Under the pieces are notes generated by a model that was not told the DNA's origin, did not search any database, and saw nothing but the letters and a program-made list of their open reading frames with translations. Both the position numbers and the translations under genes were made by a program. Below are positions 22,437 through 28,242 of a stretch of DNA of 28,242 nucleotides, piece by piece; position 1 is the stretch's first letter, and each line of letters starts with the position of its first letter. Where the stretch lies: contig JAEXGM010000141.1 in NCBI GenBank assembly GCA_023450835.1, positions 1 through 28,242 of the forward strand, given 5' to 3'. This DNA comes from Bacillota bacterium. GTDB taxonomy: Bacteria > Bacillota > Clostridia > Lachnospirales > Lachnospiraceae.

Positions 22437-23783
22437 ATGGAAAATGCATACCAGAAAGGACAGATAAACGGCGGTGCCGTAACTATAAAGATGCCTAAAA
22501 ATATAAGGCAGGTAGGAAATGTTTTGTATCACGGAAGAACCGTATACGTGGAAGACTATGTTATGACTTTCATAAAACAACTGGCTGATATTGACCCGGG
22601 AGAATTGAGAGCCGCCATATTTTTAGGCTATAGCGTAAAGACAGAGGAAGCAAAGAATATCTTCATCAAAGGTGCCGTAGAGATGAAAAATACGGATTTT
22701 GGTGCGGGCATGACTTTAACAGACGATGGTTGGACAAGTGTTTACGAAAGCATTAAGAAATACTTTACTGACGTGGAAATTGTAGGCTGGGCGTTAATCG
22801 GGCCCGGATTCTATCTGGAAAGCAATGATAAGATCAGAAAAGTACATACCGATAATTTCTCCGGAAATGACAAGGTATTGCTTAAGATGGATAGCATGGA
22901 GAGAGAGGAAGCCTTTTATTTCTGTGAAAACAACCAGCTCGTCAAGCAGCCGGGATTCTACATATATTATGAAAAAAATGAAGAAATGCAAAATTACATG
23001 ATAGAGTATAAGGAAGAGAAGACAGTCAGAGAAGAAGCTGTCTATAACGACCAGACCACCAAAAAGATACGGAGTGTGATTCAGGAGAAGAAAGAAGTCA
23101 AAGAGGACAGAAATGTAGTAAGACTGCTCTATGTTGCCAGCTCGCTTCTTGCCATCATTGTTCTTGTCATAGCAGCTACCATGCTAGATAGCTATGATAA
23201 AATGAAGAAAATGGAGACGGCTCTAAGTACCATATCACAGAATCTGAATGTGGCGGGAGGAAATGGTGATAAACAGGTAGCGGCAAATGATGCCGGAACA
23301 GAGACTAATGCCTCGAACAAAGGAGAGACCGGCAAAACTGAAACCGGCGATGGGAATTCCACTACGGGGGACGGTACAGATAAAACCGCTGAGACCGGAA
23401 CAGATACCGGGAATACAGACGATGCACAGTCGGTGCCCGTGGATAAAGCAGAAGGAAATGTGACACCGGAGCCGCAAACAACAGAAGAACCTGACAAAGA
23501 CAGCGGGAGTGCTCAGACTGGAAGCACGGATGATTCTTCAAAAACAGATGACTCCTCCGATGTAATTAAGAAAGATTCTTCGACTACAAAGAAAGATACG
23601 AAGAAAGATACGGAAGCCGCTTCTGCCACAGTGAAATATTATACGGTAAAGGCCGGTGATACTCTGGCAAGTATCAGCTATAAGCTGTATAAGACCTATA
23701 CCTATATGGATAAGATAAAAAAACTCAACAACATTGAAGATGAAGATAAGATTCTGGTCGGCCAAAAACTTAGAGTGCCGTAG
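22437..23783 (+). CDS. Membrane protein with C-terminal LysM domain and unusual N-terminal domain
   Basis: The 448-residue product has three parts. The first 200 residues are soluble and have an alpha/beta pattern with YHGRTVYVEDYVMTFIKQ, RAAIFLGYSVKTEEAKNIFI, VEIVGWALIGPG and GFYIYYE. This could be a degenerate MPN/JAB-like fold without the usual HxH metal site; this is a guess. One transmembrane helix follows at about 228-250 (LLYVASSLLAIIVLVIAATML-like). A linker rich in Thr, Gly, Asp and Glu runs from about 270 to 398, ending in a Lys/Asp-rich stretch. A LysM peptidoglycan-binding domain closes the protein (about 401-448, YYTVKAGDTLASISYKLY, NNIEDEDKILVGQKLRVP). The N-terminal domain is predicted inside and the LysM outside. 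The ATG has aggaggatttt upstream. Confidence 0.85.
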   Translation: MENAYQKGQINGGAVTIKMPKNIRQVGNVLYHGRTVYVEDYVMTFIKQLADIDPGELRAAIFLGYSVKTEEAKNIFIKGAVEMKNTDFGAGMTLTDDGWTSVYESIKKYFTDVEIVGWALIGPGFYLESNDKIRKVHTDNFSGNDKVLLKMDSMEREEAFYFCENNQLVKQPGFYIYYEKNEEMQNYMIEYKEEKTVREEAVYNDQTTKKIRSVIQEKKEVKEDRNVVRLLYVASSLLAIIVLVIAATMLDSYDKMKKMETALSTISQNLNVAGGNGDKQVAANDAGTETNASNKGETGKTETGDGNSTTGDGTDKTAETGTDTGNTDDAQSVPVDKAEGNVTPEPQTTEEPDKDSGSAQTGSTDDSSKTDDSSDVIKKDSSTTKKDTKKDTEAASATVKYYTVKAGDTLASISYKLYKTYTYMDKIKKLNNIEDEDKILVGQKLRVP

Positions 23784-23802
23784 AAAATAATAGCAGGAAG
23801 AG

Positions 23803-23848
23803 AGAGGCTGTTTCAGGAGCAGGGGCTGCTTAGAATGGAACAGCCTCT
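23803..23848 (+). terminator. Terminator after the LysM gene
   Basis: agaggctgtt (23803-23812) pairs exactly with aacagcctct (23839-23848), followed by ttgag. The T tail is short, so it may be partial. Confidence 0.6.
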
Positions 23849-23968
23849 TTGAGTGCTATTAGTCCTATTCCTGTTTTTGATAGAAAAAAAAGATGTTATT
23901 ATGAGTGAAATAAGTTATAATAAAACAAACAAAGGAATAAAAACGGAGATAGAGAAAGGTACGCAGTT

Positions 23969-25141
23969 ATGGCAGCAATTTTGGATAAACCGGAACTAAG
24001 AATATACGAAATCAGAAAGCGGCAGCACCATAAAATGGTTGTCACGATTGTACTGCTGTCTCTGATAATTGCAGCAATATTATTCGGAGGAATTTACTAT
24101 ACAATCAGCAACAAGAAGTACACAAGCTATAAGGTGATACATTCGGTGGATAAAAATGACACTTCCTCGGCAAAGTATTATACCTACCAGAATGGTTACA
24201 TACGAATGAGCAGAGATGGAATAATGGCAGTGGATAAGGATGGGCACCAGATATGGAATGACACCTATCAGATGAAAGATCCGCAGATAGACATTAAGGG
24301 AGAGTATGCCTGTGTCAGTGACAGAGGGAGTAAGCTCCTGCAGATATATGGACCGAATGGAGAAGAATCTTCGGTACAGACAGATAATCCAATTATAAAA
24401 GGTGTTATTGCAGCACAGGGAGTTACTGCCGTGTTGGTAAGCGGCGATGGTGAAGATTATATCTACTACTACAGCAAAGAGGGTAAGATATTAGTAAAAA
24501 GAGGAACCTATGTAAAGAATGATGGCTTTCCGGTGGATATAAGCATCTCGAGAGACGGAGATAAACTGGCTACAAGCTATGTGAACTTTGCTAAAGGAGA
24601 GACCTCCAGTAAGGTCACCTTTTTGAATTTTTCAGGTACGGGTAAGAACTATATTGATAATATAGTAGGAGCCACTGATTTTGGCAAGACGCTGGTAGCG
24701 GATATAGAATTTATAAATAACAATACAGTCTGTGCTTTCGGGGATGATAAGTTCAGTGTTTATTCCATGGAAAGGACGCCTGAGCTTTTGTTTACAAAGG
24801 ATTTAAAGAGCCAGGTAAAGACCGTATTTTATAATGAGAATTACATAGGGTTTGTGCTAAAAGAAGAAGAGAGTGCAACCGGTAATCAGATAGTGGTATA
24901 TGATTTAAAAGGGAAGACCGTATTTGATAAAACCAGTGACTTTGATTACAGCAGTATAAGTTTAAATGGCAAAGAAATAATTCTGACATCAGCTCGTGAC
25001 TGGCTGATATACAAAATGAACGGAAGAGTAAAGATGAACTGCCATTTTGACCAGGAGATAGCAGGAATTCTTCCTTCGTCAGGAAGAAACAGATTTGTAA
25101 TAATAAACGACAAAACTATTGATGAGGTGAAACTTAAATGA
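23969..25141 (+). CDS. DUF5711-type membrane-anchored beta-propeller protein
   Basis: The 390-residue protein has a basic cytoplasmic N-terminus (RIYEIRKRQHHK), one membrane anchor at about 24-46 and an extracellular domain. This shows repeated WD/PQQ-like strand blocks: GYIRMSRDGIMAVDKDGHQIW, IDIKGEYACVSDRGSKLLQIYGPNG and YSKEGKILVKRGTY, continuing to INDKTIDEVKLK. I recall this as the DUF5711 family of Clostridia, without known function. The ATG has gagaaagg ten bases upstream. Its stop overlaps the CvpA-like gene by four bases, so the two products are made together. A TATAAT at 23916-23921 is present without a convincing -35. Confidence 0.8.
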   Translation: MAAILDKPELRIYEIRKRQHHKMVVTIVLLSLIIAAILFGGIYYTISNKKYTSYKVIHSVDKNDTSSAKYYTYQNGYIRMSRDGIMAVDKDGHQIWNDTYQMKDPQIDIKGEYACVSDRGSKLLQIYGPNGEESSVQTDNPIIKGVIAAQGVTAVLVSGDGEDYIYYYSKEGKILVKRGTYVKNDGFPVDISISRDGDKLATSYVNFAKGETSSKVTFLNFSGTGKNYIDNIVGATDFGKTLVADIEFINNNTVCAFGDDKFSVYSMERTPELLFTKDLKSQVKTVFYNENYIGFVLKEEESATGNQIVVYDLKGKTVFDKTSDFDYSSISLNGKEIILTSARDWLIYKMNGRVKMNCHFDQEIAGILPSSGRNRFVIINDKTIDEVKLK

Positions 25142-25863
25142 CAGCAATCACATCGGGAAGCCCTGTAAACTGGCTGTTAATAGTTGTAGGGATTATAATA
25201 ATCGGATTTACCATAAACGGAAGAAGGATGGGTTTTATCCGCACAGTGTTTACGCTCTTTTCCACTATCGTAGCTATTATGCTCACAATATGGATTAGCC
25301 CTGTCATAAATAAACAGGTGCAGCAAAATGAGAAATTTATGGATTACACCACAAAAAAAATATCCGAAGTAATAGATTTTAAAGATTCCGGTAAAAAAGT
25401 AACGGACCAGGTAAACTTTATCAATAAGCTTCCGGTACCAAAAGCCATGAGAGAATCTTTGGTGGAGAACAATAACAAAGAAGTATATAAGACCATGGCA
25501 GTAAAGAACTTCAAAGAATATGTCAGCGAATCCATCAGCCGGATGATAATTAATGCCGGAGTATTTGTGGTTGTATTTATCATAATCAGCATTGCACTGG
25601 GAGTAATTTGTCTGGCTCTCGATATCATCAGCAAACTTCCGGTTATAAATGGTCTGAACAAAACCGCAGGATTGCTGGCGGGACTTATACAGGGAATCAT
25701 AGTGGTATGGATAGGATTCCTTATCCTTACAGCATTTGCCGGAACAAAGTTTGGACAGGACGTATTCGAACTGATAAATAATAATACCTTCTTAAGTATA
25801 TTGTACAATAACAATATGCTCCTAAAATTCGTAACAAATCTTGGGCAGATATTACTGGCATAA
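25138..25863 (+). CDS. CvpA-like membrane protein
   Basis: The 241-residue protein has about four membrane segments at roughly 10-30, 34-53, 137-160 and 177-205. A soluble loop of about 80 residues lies between the second and third. This layout and the N-terminal GFTINGRRMGFIRTVFTLFSTIVAIMLT pattern match CvpA/colicin V production proteins, which are ill-defined membrane proteins. The start codon overlaps the stop of the propeller gene (ATGA), indicating translational coupling. A glycine-rich third/fourth helix pair (GLLAGLIQGIIVVWIGFLIL) is typical. Its role with the DUF5711-like partner is unknown, but the tight coupling suggests a shared membrane complex. Confidence 0.82.
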   Translation: MTAITSGSPVNWLLIVVGIIIIGFTINGRRMGFIRTVFTLFSTIVAIMLTIWISPVINKQVQQNEKFMDYTTKKISEVIDFKDSGKKVTDQVNFINKLPVPKAMRESLVENNNKEVYKTMAVKNFKEYVSESISRMIINAGVFVVVFIIISIALGVICLALDIISKLPVINGLNKTAGLLAGLIQGIIVVWIGFLILTAFAGTKFGQDVFELINNNTFLSILYNNNMLLKFVTNLGQILLA

Positions 25864-26041
25864 GAAAAGCAGGCTGCTAAGAAGGAGCAGGATACTGTAA
25901 GAAAAACAATAAAAGGTTCAGCATTGTTAGAGAAATAAAGCCTGCAGTGGTTTATACTGGATTACAGAAGGCTGCAATTCTGTAAAGAATGCGGCACGTC
26001 AGAAGATATTTATAATGGTATAAGAAAGGACATTTCAAAAG

Positions 26042-27004
26042 ATGCATAAAGTGCTGGAACAAATTCAAAAGCTTGGAATAGTACCTGTTGTAAAGCTGGA
26101 TAACATAGAAGATGCTATTCCGTTAGCGAAGGCATTAACAGAAGGGGGACTGCCCTGTGCGGAGATAACCTTTCGCACGGAGGCGGCAGAAGAGGCCATA
26201 GGTATAATAACCTCTGAATTCCCTGATATGCTGGTGGGAGCCGGAACTGTTCTGACTACAGATCAGGTTGACAGGGCAGTAAAGGCCGGAGCAAAATTCA
26301 TTGTAAGCCCCGGACTTAACCCAAGAATAGTAAGGTATTGTGTTGAGAAGGGAATACCCATAACTCCCGGGTGCTCTAATCCCAGTGATGTGGAGCAGGC
26401 AATAGAACTGGGGCTTGATGTGGTCAAGTTCTTTCCCGCGGAGGCAGCAGGAGGTCTGAACATGATAAAAGCCATGGCTGCACCCTACCACAACATGAAA
26501 TTCATGCCCACCGGCGGGATAACGGAAAAGAACCTGCTGTCTTACCTGGATTTTCCTAAGATTATAGCTTGTGGTGGCAGTTGGATGGTAAGCGAAGCAC
26601 TGATTGAAAATAAGGAATTTGATAAAATAAAAGCAATTACAAAAGAAGCGGTAGTAAAAATGTTAGGTTTTGAACTGCGCCATATCGGCATTAATGCCCA
26701 GGATGAGAAGGAAGCGGATAGTGTAGCCTCAGTTTTTGAAAATCTTTTTGGATTTACGAAAAAATTGGGAAATGCCTCAATCTTTGCAGGTCTTGGTATT
26801 GAAGTTATGAAAACTCCATATCTTGGACAGCATGGACATATTGCAATCGCAACAAATTATCTTGAAAGAGCAGTGTATCATCTGGAGAGCTGCGGTGTTT
26901 GCTTTGATGAAACAACCTCCAAATACGACAGTGCCAATAAAAGAACGGCATTATACTTGAAAGATGAAGTAGCTGGATATGCAGTGCATCTTCTTCAGAA
27001 ATAA
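26042..27004 (+). CDS. eda: KDPG/KHG aldolase fused to a VOC-like domain
   Basis: The aldolase half cleaves 2-keto-3-deoxy-6-phosphogluconate or 4-hydroxy-2-oxoglutarate to pyruvate plus an aldehyde. The first 205 residues match the Eda family: Glu41 and Arg45 in AEITFRT, GAGTVLT, ITPGCSNPSD, and the Schiff-base Lys129 in VVKFFPAE, then FMPTGGI. From about residue 210 an additional 110 residues, LRHIGINAQDEKEADSV through HGHIAIATNYLERAVYHLE to GYAVHLLQK, have the pattern of a VOC (glyoxalase/bleomycin) module. Standalone Eda is about 205-215 residues, so the tail is a fusion. The ribosome site (aaagga, about twelve bases upstream) is weak. The gene is probably transcribed alone and ends at a clear terminator. 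Confidence 0.88.
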   Translation: MHKVLEQIQKLGIVPVVKLDNIEDAIPLAKALTEGGLPCAEITFRTEAAEEAIGIITSEFPDMLVGAGTVLTTDQVDRAVKAGAKFIVSPGLNPRIVRYCVEKGIPITPGCSNPSDVEQAIELGLDVVKFFPAEAAGGLNMIKAMAAPYHNMKFMPTGGITEKNLLSYLDFPKIIACGGSWMVSEALIENKEFDKIKAITKEAVVKMLGFELRHIGINAQDEKEADSVASVFENLFGFTKKLGNASIFAGLGIEVMKTPYLGQHGHIAIATNYLERAVYHLESCGVCFDETTSKYDSANKRTALYLKDEVAGYAVHLLQK

Positions 27005-27051
27005 GGATAGCTGCAAAGGTAATTATAAAAATATATTAGTGATAAAAGATT

Positions 27052-27104
27052 AGGAGCTATTCTACTTTGACATTTGCTTAGGTAGAATAGCTTCTTTGTG
27101 TTTG
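27052..27104 (+). terminator. Terminator after the aldolase gene
   Basis: A 14-bp stem with one G-T pair joins 27052-27065 (aggagctattctac) to 27082-27095 (gtagaatagcttct), followed by ttgtgtttg. Confidence 0.8.
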
Positions 27105-27273
27105 AAAGTGTTAATTAGCATTACAGCATATAGTAAGGAAATCATGACCTCATAAACTGTTTAGATAAAAGGTAAGAAGGATTCTAAGAGGGAGTTAAGA
27201 AGTAAGAGAGACATTAAGAATACATCTTAGAGCTTAGATGTAAAGCGGGAAAAGATGAAAACAATAGCTTTAT

Positions 27274-27735
27274 AAATCAAAGCTTCGGGAACCATAACTT
27301 TTAAAATCAAAACTTTTGAAACCAGAACTGCCGAAAATCAGCGAATCTGAAAACCAGTGCATTTGAAAGCCAGTGCATTTGAAAGCCAGTGCATTTGAAA
27401 AGCCAGTGCATTTGAAAAGCCAATGCATTTGAAAACCAGTGCATTTGAAAACCAGTGCATTTGAAAGCCAGTGCATTTTGAAAGCCAGTGCATTTGAAAG
27501 CTAGTGCATTTGAAAGCCAGTGCATTTGAAAGCCAGTGCATTTGAAAGCCAGTGTATTTGAAAGCCAGTGTATCTGAAAACCAGTACATCTGAAAACCTG
27601 AGCATCTGAAAATCGGAGTTTACAAAAAACGTATCTTAGAAACAAATCAACCAATAAAAAATTAGAACTCTAAAAATAAAGGTTTTGAAAAATAGAAATT
27701 ATGAAAAGCAAAGTCCGATTAAAATGTAGCAGTAG
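27274..27735. repeat. 16-bp tandem repeat array with decaying flanks
   Basis: The core, 27349-27623, contains 17 tandem units of consensus gaaagccagtgcattt. Most are 16 bases; three are 17 through an added A or T. Units 15-17 are increasingly divergent. The 16-base spacing then continues for seven more segments to 27735, marked by a run of A at each start while the rest no longer matches. On the left, segments of 14-16 bases run back to about 27274 in the same way. The wider spacer, 27005-27882, holds no gene; the minus-strand reading frames in it are a by-product of the repeat. The array ends about 150 bases before the rRNA promoter. Confidence 0.95.
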
Positions 27736-27882
27736 TAACTTGGAGATAGACCAATCTAAGTAAAAACAAGGTCGGTGGAACAAAAAGAAAGAGTAAATCC
27801 AGGCAAAATGCGGGATTACAGAGAAAGGAAATAAAAGGGTATCAATAAATAATAAATATTCTAAAAATCGTATAAAAAAGTG

Positions 27883-27911
27883 TTGACATTGGATAATAAC
27901 GGTGATATAAT
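27883..27911 (+). promoter_or_regulatory. rRNA operon promoter
   Basis: Consensus TTGACA (27883-27888), a 17-bp spacer and consensus TATAAT (27906-27911), preceded by an A/T-rich stretch (27841-27880) that resembles an UP element. A G at 27919 is a reasonable start. Confidence 0.92.
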
Positions 27912-27918
27912 TCTTTTT

Positions 27919-28188
27919 GCTGACGCGCTAAACGATATAAAAACGGTCATAATTCAAAGCGTTAAAGCATACAGAACCTTGATAACTGAACAGTGAAACA
28001 ACCCTGAAAATTCAAATATATATTGAGTTTTCAGAATCAACAAGATTGATTCCTGAAGATTCTTTTGAAATTTTCATTGAACGTTTCTTATAGAAGAAAC
28101 ACCAGTAAAAGAACTCATATTTATTTCAAATATGAAGTGCTTAACTGAACGGATTAGCCAAGCGAAATTTTGGCAGAATCAAACATTT
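27919..28188 (+). other. rRNA leader with four hairpins
   Basis: The leader of about 270 bases holds four inverted repeats: 28004-28015 with 28023-28034 (12 bp, one G-T), 28034-28040 with 28046-28052, 28083-28089 with 28094-28100, and 28116-28122 with 28128-28134. They may mark processing of the precursor or bind antitermination factors. No gene is seen. Confidence 0.6.

Positions 28189-28242
<54 letters not shown>

Noticed and set aside
23192..23497. Minus-strand ORF of 101 residues rich in Ser, Val and Pro
   Set aside because: It is the shadow of the low-complexity Thr/Gly/Asp linker of the LysM protein.
27349..27623. Tandem array considered as a CRISPR
   Set aside because: Units are adjacent with no spacers between them, and no cas gene is in the window.
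27307..27654. Minus-strand reading frames with repeated NALAFKCTGFQ-like peptides, apparent repeat proteins
   Set aside because: They arise from a 16-base DNA repeat read in all three frames in turn. There is no ribosome site, and the array decays without regard to frame.

Overview
The window looks like chromosomal DNA from an endospore-forming, motile, AT-rich Clostridia, most likely Lachnospiraceae (Lachnoclostridium/Anaerocolumna-like). The grounds are the ~449-residue Firmicutes-type Pgi, the dnaX-ybaB-recR cluster, a NiaR repressor, a YyaC-type sporulation protein, a DUF5711-type protein, strong AGGAGG ribosome sites and sigma-A promoters. The taxonomic assignment is inference from protein style. 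No phage, insertion sequence, CRISPR array or tRNA gene was seen.

Layout. 1-5.3 kb: the 3' part of an MTA/SAH nucleosidase gene (cut by the window edge), a lysine-rich membrane protein whose ribosome site lies in an inverted repeat, pgi with its own promoter and bidirectional terminator, then a minus-strand pair (89-aa conserved unknown and an anchored M15 peptidase). 5.4-9.4 kb: a small unknown ORF, niaR with a palindrome at its promoter, and the dnaX-ybaB-recR DNA replication/repair group. The ybaB-recR gap holds a large structured leader followed by a 48-aa ORF with a perfect ribosome site. 9.5-13.5 kb: a secreted protein of unknown role, a minus-strand ferric-reductase-like membrane protein with a palindrome at its transcription start, and a two-HD-domain HD-GYP phosphodiesterase (cyclic-di-GMP turnover). 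13.7-16.3 kb: an ABC-2 exporter pair divergent from a TetR regulator. The leaders of the HD-GYP and TetR genes share a repeated hairpin module. 16.3-21.4 kb: a YcxB-like membrane protein, a dCache chemoreceptor and a coiled-coil membrane protein. 21.5-27 kb: a YyaC homologue, a LysM membrane protein, a DUF5711-like/CvpA-like overlapping pair, and a KDPG aldolase fused to a VOC-like domain. 27-28.2 kb: a decaying 16-bp tandem repeat array, then a strong rRNA promoter, a hairpin-rich leader and the first bases of a 16S rRNA gene.

No single multi-gene novel system stands out. The most unusual signals are non-coding: (1) the ybaB-recR leader with mutually exclusive long helices next to a ribosome site; (2) the hairpin module shared by two regulator leaders, with a compensatory base-pair change between copies; (3) the 16-bp array upstream of the rRNA operon, whose period persists after its sequence has decayed; (4) an inverted repeat around a promoter that should hide a ribosome site only in read-through transcripts. 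All structures were found by reading complementarity, not by folding software.
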